From: Apostichopus japonicus
Lineage: Eukaryota; Echinodermata; Holothuroidea; Aspidochirotida; Stichopodidae
Assembly: GCF_037975245.1 (NCBI RefSeq)
Contig: NC_092568.1
Coordinates: 16,201,001-16,265,000 of the forward strand
Direction of reading: 5' to 3'
DNA: 64,000 nt
Shown: in pieces, positions 27,101-38,282 of the stretch
Position numbering within the stretch: the stretch's first letter is position 1
How the letters are laid out: the number at the start of each line of letters is the position of its first letter
Position numbers and translations under genes: made by a program
Notes under the pieces: generated by a model
Told to the model about the DNA's origin: nothing
Databases searched by the model: none
What the model saw: the letters and a program-made list of their open reading frames with translations, nothing else

Positions 27101-30100
27101 AATGAGCATTGTTTCTAATCTCTTATAGCGTCACAAGTTAGTTAATGATCTATCCTTCTCCTAACACCTGATACTGTGTTATCTAATGACCATACAGTCG
27201 CATGTTATTTATGACTATCCCAACAGCAATATTCTTCTATTTACTTTGCTTCTGGGACAAGTTTAATTCACTTTCTTTATCGGCACAGTTTCGCATCTTT
27301 TACAGTTGCAGCCTTTGTTTGAAGCTTTGCAGGGAGACAATGACATCCCTATGTCATCAGGTTGCATATTAAAATCATACCAATTACAACTAACTAAAGG
27401 CTGTCCTTTTTAAGTTTTGATTATTCTCATGCATGCCATATAAGATCTAAATTTGAGTGAGTTACAAGGATTCTGAATACCGCAATGCCATCCAAAGATG
27501 TCACACCCTACCCTTGACATTACAGAGTTTGCAGTTCTCTCACCTTCACATAGTCGAAGAATGTCTGAAGCCGTTGGGTCTGAGTCTGCTCCAAGTCATT
27601 GGTCAGAGTGAGGCTCTTGGCTCCTTCGGTCAGTGCCTTCATTCTCTCTGCCACTGCATCAGCGGACACATCCACAGACCACTCACCGTCATCATCATCC
27701 TCCTGAAAGGAAAACATTGTCCACAAAACAATAGAACTGTTCAAAGTGCATCACTACTCAGTAACAAGGATACTGAGCAACTCTCAAGACATTGAGAAGG
27801 TCAAATTCAATTTCAAAATAAACAAAACATGAAGGTACATTTGCAAGAGAGTTGACAAGTTCCATGACAGCAAAGTGAATGGAGTGACTTAACCACTCTT
27901 TCCCTACCCTATCCTGTCACTTTGTCTCTCGATGCAGCAGCAAAGTTTCAAAAAGATCAGTTTTATACCAAGAGATACCACATGATAAATCTACAAATTT
28001 GATTCATGTGTGCATCATCACCCTTCCCTCTCCCCCCCCCCCCCCCCCCGATCACCAACCATTGAGCCAGAATCTAAATAATGCTGAGTTAACTGAATAC
28101 ATGCATATTCATACATAATATTCTTCAACAGTAACATAAAGTGGACTAAGCAAGACAACAATGGATCTTCCACCAGGACATAATGCAATGTCAGAACCAC
28201 AGTGCTAGAATCACCATTTTTACAGCAAGAAAAGAGTAACCCGCACACAATCAAATGACTCACCACTGTATCATTGAGGTTGTCTGACGTATCTTCAATA
28301 TGCTGGGCAGATTTACCCTCCTTACGGCTTTTTCTTTTGGTCTTGCTCTCCCCAATAGCCTTTGGGTCCATGTCAGGTGGGTTTCTGATAATAAACTGTG
28401 TGACTCTATGAGTCAAAGCAATGAAGCCCTGGTAGCCGCACGCTTTGCACCTTTGACCGATTGAGCCCCTTTTCACTTTCTGTGAACCAAAAGTACATCA
28501 AGATGTCTTGCTATCATAAAAACTTTTACGTCAATGTTCGACACGTTCCAGGACTTCATTTATGAGCGACATCTGGTAAATGTTTATCTACCTTTCTGAC
28601 AATGTTCCTTCAGGTCTCCTTATTGTGGTGCTACGACTTCACAGCTGAATAAATTAAAGTACTTGCTACCTAATGGGAAAGGGTAAACTGAGTTCCGGAT
28701 GTGTCATTAACCCATACGACCAGAGAAATGTAATACCTGTGAATCAATGTTTCTTCTGTGTGTGAATCAAGTTTTGGTATCCAGAGTAGTTCAAGAAGAT
28801 ATACATTTGAAGAAGGACTGAAGAAAATTCCAAGACAAACTTGATTTCTGGCAAAAGGCATTCATAAATTCTTCTCAACACCAAGATACACTAGAATGCA
28901 CCCCTCCCCCCCCCCCCCCCGCAATGAACCTTGGATGTAACTACATTTGTGATATTAGCTGATCCTTTAAGATTTAATTGTGCAAATTACTTCAAAGTAA
29001 CTTATTAAAAAGTGTCACCATTCCTAATATGACACCTAAAGTAACGGAACATAACCAGACACAGCATGCAGTCAACAACATAGCCTGATTGCAAAACAAA
29101 GATATAAAGCATGGTTCTATCCCAAGTTTGGTTTAAGCAACTCCCTGTCATCACAATCTTTTTCACTAACAACTTCTCCCCCTGCAAAATACACTTTTAT
29201 AGCAAAAGTTTCACTTTCGCATTTAGACAAGCACCAGGATAAAAGACACATACTAGATCTGTTTCCGGGTTATCACAATCAGGGCAAAGAACAAACTTAA
29301 TGATGAATGCAGCCAGGATTTCTTGAAGCTTGGAACTGTCGTGAGATCCATTCACAATGTAACGGTCATTCTTGACATCAAATTGCGTCTGAGCGCCAAG
29401 TTCACACCCGAAAAACTTCAAGGGATCTGTAATGTTAAAAATAAGACATTCATTTAGCCAACTCAGAGAGGCATTTATGAAGCCAAATTGGACTCTTTAA
29501 GATGCATACTTGTTTACTGTAAATGTTTACTTTGATTAACTGGGACAGTAATTTATCCTTCCAACAGAAACAAAATATATAATTTCCCATGAAATCTCTT
29601 CTCCGCCACATTCTGGGTTCTATCAATGGATGAAATTAGGGTGTGATACCTAATTGTAACATGGTATGCAAGGTGCTGAGGGTCATTAATGGTAGTTTTT
29701 CCTGTGATGCAGCTGTCCAATTTGGGGGAAAACAACACCAAATACAAATTTGCTGTTAATTATGACAACTGACCCTGCATATGGGTAGACTGTGTCAGCT
29801 TGCAATTTGTTGCATTTGGGGTCTTACAGCTGAACATTAGGGATAGGTGTTAAAATAGGCAAATAGTTTTACCTATGCACAGGCCTGTATGCAAACTTGC
29901 ACCGGACTGAACAACACAAAACGGTTGACATCAATGTTCTTTGGGGAAATTTAACAAATTTGAGCTAAAATGTTTTTAAAATTTTATAAAAAAAGCCCCA
30001 AAAACTGTCAACAAACTGTATGGCCAGATATTTTGTTTCCTCTGGCCAAGGAATTTTGAAAAATGCCAAAATTTGTCATTTAACTGGCAACACTGAATGG

Positions 30101-33100
30101 TACACCCAGCAAAGATATAGCGATACAGGGATTTGGCACCAACTAACAGCTGGATAGCTCGGTGTGGCATAGCACAGGACTCAATGCTGTCCCAAACACA
30201 AACATTTTCATTATTCTTTTCAAATTATTTTGGGAACTTTTACTTACAGATTACACTAAAGCCAGAAATCCTGATACAATTTGTTTCATAAATGCCATAC
30301 AACACCTTTTCGTACATACAGTAATTACTGAATAAGAATATCAACAACAATCTTACACGTGGGAGGCCTGGTCAGGGCTTTGCCAATATCTGCCATGTTA
30401 GAGATGACAGTCTTGATTCCATTACCACTGCCCTCCACCTAAAAAGAAAAAAAGAAAACATGGAAACTGTTAGAGCTTGTTTGACATTGACTACATGGAA
30501 TGATAGATGACATATTTACAAGACATTCATCAACACGGTAATTAATGGTTAGGTGGTTAATTATGTTGTGGCTTACACAAGGTATAAACATATCTTATCT
30601 GTTGAAACATAACATACTGTGTTACAGTCAATAGTTACAGTTCATATGTCAAATGACAAACTATATATTCACAACACGTTCAATCTTTAATTTGATCAGT
30701 ACAGCAGTATTTTCTGTTGTGGTATTTGCTGAGCTTCAAATCAAAGTTCACTGTACAACTCATGAAAATGAAATACAGTATAGAAAAAAACACATCCTTG
30801 ATAAGTAGGCGTACACAGAATACAAACATGTTCCATTTCTGGGTGATGTATCCTGGTTGAAGATGACAATACATCAACCTAGTTTGTACTGGTAGACAGT
30901 TGTATCAATGCCACTTACTAACTTCCACATGGCTGCAACTTACAATGTTGGATCATATTAAATCAAAGACACTCAGAGATCAAATTACTCAAGAACTTCC
31001 TTAAATATTAATTCAATTAGTATCACCCGCAAAATCAAGGAAATTATTGCTAGAATGTGATGCAAGATTGCTCTCTAGTGAATATAGGCAAGAGCCTAAT
31101 ATATGTGTGCTGGAAATGGATGATATGTGGGTTGGCAAAACAGTCTACATGTGTACTAAGTTCATAATATGTAGAAGTGTATGGCAGTAAACACATGTAC
31201 ATTTTACATTTGTGTTGGAGTTGATGATATCATGTAGTCGGTGTAAAGCAATACAACTTGCACACTTGATCTAGTAGCAGTGAACACATTGTATATTTCT
31301 AGGACTATGGGCAAGACCCAATTTGTGCTGGGGTTGATGAATTGTAGTCTATGTACTGTAGTGTACACATATACTTGATCTAGCTGCTGTAGTACACTGG
31401 CTATTTGTGCTGGAGTTTATATAGGAGTTCATAGCAGTGAACACATTGTATATTTCTAGGACTATGGGCAAGACCCTATTTGTATTTTGTACTGGGGTTG
31501 ATGAATTATAGTCTATGTAATGTAGTGTACACATACACTTAATCGAGCTGCTGTAGTACACTGGCTATATGTGCTGGGGTTGATGAATTGTAGTCTATGT
31601 AATGTAGTGTACATATACATTTGATCTAGCTGAGCAGTGTAGTACACTGGCTATTTGTACTGGGGTTGATGAATTATAGTCTATGTTATGTAGTGTACAC
31701 ATACACTTAATCGAGCTGCTGTAGTACACTGGCTATTTGTGCTGGGGTTGATGAATTGTAGTCTATGTAATGTAGTGTACATATACATTTGATCTAGCTG
31801 AGCAGTGTAGTACACTGGCTATTTGTACTGGGGTTGATGAATTATAGTCTATGTTATGTAGTGTACACATACACTTAATCGAGCTGCTGTAGTACACTGG
31901 CTATTTGTGCTGGGGTTGATGAATTGTAGTCTATGTAATGTAGTGTACATATACATTTGATCTAGCTGAGCAGTGTAGTACACTGGCTATTTGTACTGGG
32001 GTTGATGAATTATAGTCTATGTTATGTAGTGTACACATACACTTAATCGAGCTGCTGTAGTACACTGGCTATTTGTGCTGGGGTTGATGAATTGTAGTCT
32101 ATGTAATGAAGTGTACATATACATTTGATCTAGCTGAGCAGTGTAGTACACTGGCTTTTTGTACTGGGGTTGATGAATTATAGTCTATGTAATGTAGTGT
32201 ACACATACACTTGATCTAGTTGCTGTAGTACACTGGCTATTTGTACTGGGGTTGATGAATTGTAGTCTATGTAATGTATTGTACATATACACTTAATCGA
32301 GCTGCTGTAGTACACTGGCTATTTGTACTGGGGTTGATGAATTATAGTCTATGTAATGTAGTGTACACATACACTTAATCGAGCTGCTGTAGTACACTGG
32401 CTATATGTGCTGGGGTTGATGAATTGTAGTCTATGTAATGTAATGTACATATACATTTGATCTAGCTGAGCAGTGTAGTACACTGGCTTTTTGTACTGGG
32501 GTTGATGAATTATAGTCTATGTTATGTAGTGTACACATACACTTAATCGAGCTGCTGTAGTACACTGGCTATTTGTGCTGGGGTTGATGAATTGTAGTCT
32601 ATGTAATGAAGTGTACATATACATTTGATCTAGCTGAGCAGTGTAGTACACTGGCTATTTGTACTGGGGTTGATGAATTATAGTCTATGTAATGTATTGT
32701 ACATATACACTTAATCGAGCTGCTGTAGTACACTGGCTATTTGTACTGGGGTTGATGAATTGTAGTCTATGTAATGTAGTGTACATATACATTTGATCTA
32801 GCTGAGCAGTGTAGTACACTGGCTATTTGTACTGGGGTTGATGAATTATAGTCTATGTAATGTATTGTGCACATTCACTTGATCTAGCTGTTGTAGTACT
32901 GTACACTGGCTATTTGTACTGGGGTTGGTGAATTGTAGTCTGTAGCATACATTTAGTACATTACTGGTGGCTCTTGGCTCTAGCTCACAACCTATGTGAA
33001 CACATATATACATGCTACAACAGCATATATGTACCCTACCTTGCCACCAGACAGCAGCTGAGAGTGTTGACAAACAAGAGCCTATACCAGGTATAGGCCT

Positions 33101-36100
33101 GTACATATTCCCTTTTCCCCTTCCAAATAACAACAATATCACTCTTTGTTAACTGTACATATTGCAAAGGTTCCATGCCCAATGAAATTATTACAGTTTC
33201 ATCAAATTCATCAGCCTTTGAACTATATCTGTTTACACAGCTGCTTGGTAAACTAAACACAATCAACAATGATGTTAGATGTATTATCCAGAGAGACCTA
33301 TCTTTGTTCCTAAGATGTGCTGAGACAAAAACTGATTGCTCTATCACATGATAAAACCAATCTAACTAATCCTGATTCAGCAATGCTAGGCATAATTAAC
33401 ATTGAAACATTAAGGACAGTAAATCATACCTAAGAGTAGTTAGGAGGAGACAGGTAAGTGAGGAAGCTAAGTAAATATATAATTGATTTGTAGATAACTG
33501 CTATATTGTAACATGACTGGTTTTTCTTAAACACGACTGTTATATCTCTCGGGCTTCATATCCTACTGTATTTGGATCAATTCTATTGAGATAGGCAAAA
33601 GTCATACACCTCACTGCAAGTCTCACTCACTGATGGTTTCAGTGGGCCATCTCATGGCTGGAAATTAACTATATATGTCTAGAACACTAGTCCTACGAAC
33701 AAGGTGACAACAAATTTTGGTTGTGTAAAATAATCCCTAAATCCCAATCTTTCCTTGAAGTCCTGATCGCATTTGGCTTCGACCCTCCACTACAAAATAT
33801 TGCAAAGTCATAGCAAAAGAAGAAATGTACCCACCTACTACAGTATTCAGCCATCAATCAATCTTTAATACCTAGATATCACATTGTGAGTGGTTCAACA
33901 CTAGATGCTCTTTGACCTTTGAAAGCATAATATTTACACTGAGCACATTAAATTACCTGATAGCAGAATCAGGCATTTTATTTTGGCAATACAGCAGATA
34001 TTGTGACTGGCAGAGAATATTGAAGTTTTGATTACTAACTGATATAGCATTATTTTTCCATCCTGGCTGCAATCATACACTTCTCATGTGCACAGACATC
34101 CTCACAGCCACTTCATGTTTTTTTGAGTGTGTTGCTTTGGTCTATGCTAGCGAGCAAGCTTTGACAGGATATCAAAGCTTCAAATAATTTGTTATTTCAA
34201 AGTACTGACAATCCACACTGAGGAGTAGACAGAAATGTCAAAGAGGCAGATATGTCTGAATAATTAAGAAAACCCTTTCTTTTAAACTGGACAGCTGCAC
34301 TGTAAATGGGACAATGGTACAGAGAAATCTTCATATCAGCAATCCATGCTACATTTAATAACAAGGTTTCTAGTTTTATGGATAAGCAAATGATTTATGC
34401 TTCAAAGGCAAAAGGACTTCTATTACTGTTGAAAGTACTGTAACTTCAAAGAGATGGTCTTTGGCAACAAACTTAAATTTTGGTTGCTTCCACATGTGTG
34501 GATCTTTAAATAAACTCCATGTTCCCCTTAGAGAGTAAAGATTGTCCAGAGGCTAGAAACTATGATATGCAATGTTTCTGTGTATCAATGACATAAATCG
34601 GATATCGGGATGAGGGTTCAATATTGGCAGGTGTGGTACTTAGTGTACTGTGTGTCAAGTAATCTTATAGACATCACGGTCTTTAAAATTATATCAAGAC
34701 AGGAAAGAAAGACAATTAAAGTGTCACTTGTCTCCTCTAAGGCTTCCTGAGCTCTTTCCCTGTTGGCAGGCATAACAACAGCAAGAAACTACTTGGGACA
34801 GGCAGAAGAACTGCACAGCATGTACACTATCAAGCATATATCAAAGTGTTTTGAAGAGGCTTTTGTAAATGTTTAATTGTGATCAACTTCTGAAACTTTT
34901 GAAAATATTTCCAGTACTTGATAATACCAACACAGTGTCTTAAACCGTTTCACAAACTTGTCGGAATCTCAAAAAGTACTTCAATATTCTCTCTAACAGC
35001 CTTCTATGGCATTAATGAAACAAAGACACATCAAATACACAGACCAACAATTTGAGACTTTCCAAACACTCAGTCACAGGAACTGTACACTCTGGTAGAA
35101 AGTAACAACTACTAGTTGTTATATATACTAGTTATATAGTGTATGTGGGTACCCAGCTACCCACCTGTCGTACTACCCAGTTCCTAATTTATTAACTGAA
35201 TCCTACGCAAAATGTTATTTTTTTTTTGGCAATCCAATGGTTAGGCAAGATTTTCCCATCGACTTAGTTTGGTGTTAGGCTAGCATGTGGTTGAAGTAAA
35301 CAGTAATAAAGAAAGTATTCCATGGAAATCTTATAACTGCATCACAATTTCAGCGACTAAACAGATGGTTAGGCTAGATCTCCCCATTGACTTAGTTTGG
35401 TGTTAGGCTACCATGTGCAACCCTTTTAAATTCCCCAGTGAATGAGGTCGCCAGGAGGAGCATCCTGTGGCGACTAGATCTTTATTTTCCCCAAATTCTG
35501 GTCACCCAGAATGAAAATGTGATCGCCACTTTGATATGCTAAATATTAGTACAAAAAACACTAGGCCTAGGCTCAACATCAAGAAGAACTACTGTCAGTA
35601 CTGACTACACTAACGTTGAACTATAGTATAATTAAGTTCTATTTCCCGCGCTATGATAGGGTTGGGCGATATATCGAAAATTATTATTATCGCGATAATA
35701 AATTTTCAAGACGATATGTTTTGAGGATAAACAAATGACGATAATTTCTTGTAAAAGAAATTTGAAATAAATGTGAAAAAAATGCGATTATCCTTTCTCC
35801 GTTTTATGTTTAAATGTTATTCTAGCATTCCATGGTTAAGAAAGTTGAAAAGAAATAAAGTTTATCAACTTCATGACTTTGACGTTCGTAAAAACCCGTC
35901 CTTTACAACATTCACTGTATAGAGAACAAAACTCTGAAAATCAGTAGAGAAATTACCAATTGTGTACGAAAAGTAAGTTGGTACACCTTTCAAATTTTAC
36001 GAAAGATCGAGCAAAATACTTTCAAAAATTTCACACGAAACTGGCATATCGTGCCAAATGCAACTAATTTAATGTAAACAAGGCTCTAGTACACCCATTT

Positions 36101-38282
36101 ATGAATTAACCATAAGACCACATCTGGTGTTAAGCGGGGGAAAACGAAAGTATTTTCTAGAATTTCCACAAAAATGGAAAAATTAATATTCTATTATAGT
36201 TAAGTGTATAGTAAATAGCCTAACCACTTCGTCGGTTACGGATCTCACGTAACAACAAAAACACAACTTTAATTGTATTTTGCGAAGTTGACGTTCTCTA
36301 CAAGGACATGGAAACAATATTCAGCATTTAATCATGCCAAGTGGCCTAAAACATGGGATTGCAAGGTTTAATTTCATAAAGATGGCCATGCTGTATATAG
36401 GCCTTGATATCGTGCTATGTCTGTATGGTATAGACTGTGCCTCGTGTATCATGGGGAATAAATGGTTTTGTTCATGCGGAGGAGTCAGTTGGCTTGAGGT
36501 CTGTTTTTACTTCCATGGCTTTACTTACCTAAATGTTACAGGGATATTTACCTACTTTTCTTGAACGCCTAAGATAATATTTCGCACAACTTTACCGATC
36601 CTTTACTGACTGACCTAATTAATTCTACAGTGGAGCCAAAATAGTTTACTCCATGAAAAGTTTTTTTTGAAACGTGCCAAAAATGTTAAAAAACAGGTGT
36701 TAGACAGGGGGTTGTTTGGTAAGGTACCTGGTAAAATTTGCAGCACATGTAGCCAGCCTACTGTGATATTTAAGTAGGGTTAAACACTGCAGTTGTAAAC
36801 TGATGTACGTGTAGTGCACGCTGTTCATTGTTACGCAGTCTAGAAACAGGGCTTTGCCGAATGTAGTTTGTTTCATAATATCGACAGTTTTGTAAGGGAA
36901 ATCCATTCAATATTAATTTTATAGCAACGTACGTCTAGTCTGTGAGTACATATCAGTTTTTTGTAAAGCATTGGTGAAATTTTCAGTTGCAAAAACTGAT
37001 CGCCACAGTATTATAGGGCTGGCGACTAGCATTAATTTTTCCAGAAATTCTCATCGCCAGCCGAGAATTGTGGTCGCCAATGCGACCATGGCGACCGTAA
37101 TTGAAAAGGGTTGGTCATACATCGTCAAAAGTATCCACTGAAGCTCAAGTTTTTAATCGACAATGTGTAAAAAGTTATTCACATACTGGGAATGGGGTCG
37201 AAACTGGCCGGGGTTGAGCGGACTTGCCCACAGTGGTTGGGGAAAAGAAAAAACTTTGTTCAACTTTGAATAAAACTTATGAATAAACTTGCATTTGGGT
37301 AACTGTTAATGGTAAGGGATGCATAAAAGTAGTTAGCAAGTACTAGGACTTTTAAGGGCGTGTTCTTGTGTCGTAGATATCTATAAGCAATATTTTCTAA
37401 AAAATTTATGGGGCTCTTATAAAATCAGTCAAATGTGTAGTATTTTCATTCTTGAATTTTTCTCTTTAGGCACTGTTTTACTTTACATTGATTTCCGATA
37501 TCACAGCATACTCATAGCCTATAACATTTTCACAGACACTATGTAAGGGAGTTGTACACCATACAGTAGTATGCATTGCATGTCTAGGCTAGCATATATT
37601 ATGTATACTGTAACTGGTCTACGGTAAAATTTCCCGTCTCGGAATTTGAGTCATTTTGTTGTTGTGTATTAATTATAACTTTCATCAATTGATTTTTCTT
37701 TTGTGCATATTATAGATCTATCACTATAGGCTTCCGTTGCGCTCAAGCCTATGTGTTGTCAGGGGTTATTATAGCAAGGTATTGTCTGTTCCTGTACAGG
37801 TACTTTAAAGTGCATGCTTTAATGGAGGACTGCAGGGACGCAAGTTTTCTGGACGCAAACATTTTTAAGACGTTGCCTCCCACGTTCACAACTTTAAAAT
37901 CCAAGTAACAACACTGGGGCAGTCAGATGTTTCATTGCTTCGAGAACGAGCACAGAATGTGCAATGTAACAAGAATTTGTAACTGACAACTTCTCGAGGG
38001 TATGGAAGTAAACACAGACATGACAATGAAGTGGTTTTAGCATAAACATTCCCAATGTTCTTGTTCATGTAAAGCTTGTGGCTTCAACATCCTGGATGAA
38101 GCTTTCACACAAACAGCAATGTCACTCACCATTTAAACTAAAACATTAAAGTTAATACCAGACACAACTACTCAGCAAAGAGCACAGTCTTGTAAGATAC
38201 AAACCTTGGCTATCAGGCGGGGCATTTTGTAGCGATAGTAAGGATCCTTGACATTTCCGTTGACATTGATATACTCGCCCAT
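21028..38282 (-). CDS. EIF5: Eukaryotic translation initiation factor 5 (eIF5), complete, nine coding exons
   Basis: GTPase-activating protein for eIF2-GTP in the 43S pre-initiation complex and scaffold binding eIF1, eIF2-beta and eIF3c. Exons (minus): 38282-38205, 30438-30357, 29426-29254, 28479-28264, 27702-27544, 24697-24536, 22941-22774, 21929-21804, 21135-21028. All have GT-AG ends and join in frame to 423 residues plus stop; human eIF5 has 431. The N-terminal GAP domain shows YYRYKMPRL with Arg17 at the place of the human catalytic Arg15. A C4 zinc finger is formed by Cys101, 104, 122 and 125. A Lys-rich linker lies at about 155-170 and an acidic-aromatic box (EDDDDGEW) at 184-191. The W2/HEAT domain spans about 210-390 and ends with [11 protein letters not shown] and an acidic tail. 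The main start has A at -3 and G at +4. An overlapping upstream ORF probably controls translation. Introns hold satellites but all key residues are intact. Confidence 0.97.
21330..21725. repeat. Nested tandem repeat in last eIF5 intron
   Basis: Short units of the type TGATGAACTACTGACAT(C/A)AC are themselves arranged in a longer block of about 161 bp (GACCTGATG(A/G)AGTACTCAT at 21432 and 21593). It ends about 80 bp from exon 8. Confidence 0.85.
21804..21929 (-). CDS. EIF5: eIF5 coding exon 8
   Basis: 126 nt, acceptor TTGTTCTTGCAG, donor GTAAGA. Encodes KKYVSKEIS and the aromatic-acidic [20 protein letters not shown] that binds eIF2-beta and eIF3c in other species. Phase 0 at both ends. Confidence 0.95.
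22774..22941 (-). CDS. EIF5: eIF5 coding exon 7
   Basis: 168 nt, acceptor TGTTTTTGACTAG, donor GTCAGT. Encodes [12 protein letters not shown] and [15 protein letters not shown] of the W2/HEAT domain. Phase 0 at both ends. Confidence 0.95.
23306..23970. repeat. Tandem duplication, 2 x 335 bp, with C runs
   Basis: The block starting TCAAGTGGCATTACTGCTAC is repeated at 23306 and 23641. Each copy contains a CCACCCACCAATGCCCC motif running into a poly-C tract. Copies differ by small indels. Lies in the intron between eIF5 exons 6 and 7. Confidence 0.92.
23986..24446. repeat. Direct repeat copy 1 (about 0.45 kb), left of eIF5 exon 6
   Basis: Starts AATGGTTGAAAATTATGTAT and ends AGAACATCCATTTTTTCAA. 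About 90% identical by eye to the copy at 25073-25523. The two copies sit either side of eIF5 exon 6. Confidence 0.9.
24536..24697 (-). CDS. EIF5: eIF5 coding exon 6
   Basis: 162 nt, acceptor CTGTTTCTTCAG, donor GTAAGT. Encodes the W2/HEAT segment with [19 protein letters not shown] and YRNHFLR. Phase 0 at both ends. Flanked by the two copies of a 0.45-kb duplication. Confidence 0.95.
25073..25523. repeat. Direct repeat copy 2, right of eIF5 exon 6
   Basis: Second copy of the block at 23986-24446, same orientation, offset about 1.09 kb. It lies in the intron between exons 5 and 6. Confidence 0.9.
26090..27050. repeat. 42-bp satellite array in eIF5 intron, about 22 units
   Basis: Units follow CATGTTAGCTAATGACCTCC plus a variable CT-rich spacer plus ATATGATACTGTCA. 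About 22 copies of the TAATGAC word occur. Variants (GTTATCTAATGACCTTCC, GATACTCCCACATG) recur in fixed order every three units or so, giving a higher-order repeat of about 125 bp. Confidence 0.93.
27544..27702 (-). CDS. EIF5: eIF5 coding exon 5
   Basis: 159 nt, acceptor TTTTCCTTTCAG, donor GTGAGA. Encodes the acidic box EDDDDGEW and the start of the C-terminal helical domain. Phase 0 at both ends. Confidence 0.93.
28032..28050. repeat. Poly-C tract
   Basis: Homopolymer C run in an eIF5 intron. Similar runs occur near 23526, 23863, 24823 and 28905. Their lengths are likely to be unreliable in assembly. Confidence 0.8.
28264..28479 (-). CDS. EIF5: eIF5 coding exon 4
   Basis: 216 nt, acceptor TTGGTTCACAG, donor GTGAGT. 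Encodes the second zinc-finger pair RCKACGYQG (Cys122, Cys125) and the Lys-rich linker [11 protein letters not shown]. Phase 0 at both ends. Confidence 0.93.
29254..29426 (-). CDS. EIF5: eIF5 coding exon 3
   Basis: 173 nt, acceptor TTTTAACATTACAG, donor GTATGT. Encodes [24 protein letters not shown] and the first zinc-finger pair [12 protein letters not shown] (Cys101, Cys104). These are the most conserved blocks of the family, shared with eIF2-beta. Confidence 0.95.
30357..30438 (-). CDS. EIF5: eIF5 coding exon 2
   Basis: 82 nt, acceptor after a long pyrimidine tract (CTTTTTTAG), donor GTAAGA. Encodes [12 protein letters not shown]...KALTRPPT of the GAP domain. Ends in phase 1, splitting a Tyr codon. 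Confidence 0.93.
31250..32945. repeat. 84-bp satellite array in eIF5 intron 1, about 18 units
   Basis: Unit blocks: GTAGTACACTGGCTATTTGT, CTGGGGTTGATGAATT, GTAGTCTATGTAATGTAGTG, and an A/T-rich ACATATACATTTGATCTAGC. Two unit types (TGATCTAGCTGAGCAG and TAATCGAGCTGCTG) alternate over much of the array, making a dimeric higher-order repeat of about 170 bp. Degenerate units extend left to about 31190. Confidence 0.94.
32946..35230. other. eIF5 intron 1, no feature seen
   Basis: AT-rich intronic DNA between the satellite and the transposon-like block. No exon or RNA gene recognised. Confidence 0.45.
35237..35416. repeat. Two direct repeats beside an inverted-repeat element
   Basis: A block of about 50 bp containing GACTTAGTTTGGTGTTAGGC and a following CATGTG occurs at 35237-35288 and 35366-35416. 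The second copy ends at the left end of the element at 35418. Confidence 0.75.
35418..37113. mobile_element. Degenerate DNA transposon with inverted ends, about 1.7 kb
   Basis: The left end CAACCCTTTTAAATT and the reverse complement of the right end, CAACCCTTTTCAATT, match. Both are followed inward by GGTCGCCA and by several more TGGCGAC/GTCGCCA words, so a degenerate inverted region of about 100 bp exists. No coding region for transposase is seen and no clear target duplication was found. The end style is compatible with a hAT-like non-autonomous element. A GGGTTGGGCGATATATCGA sequence at 35660 looks like the end of another inserted element. Confidence 0.55.

Noticed and set aside
27457..27795. 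Plus open frame of 112 codons
   Set aside because: Antisense shadow of eIF5 exon 5.
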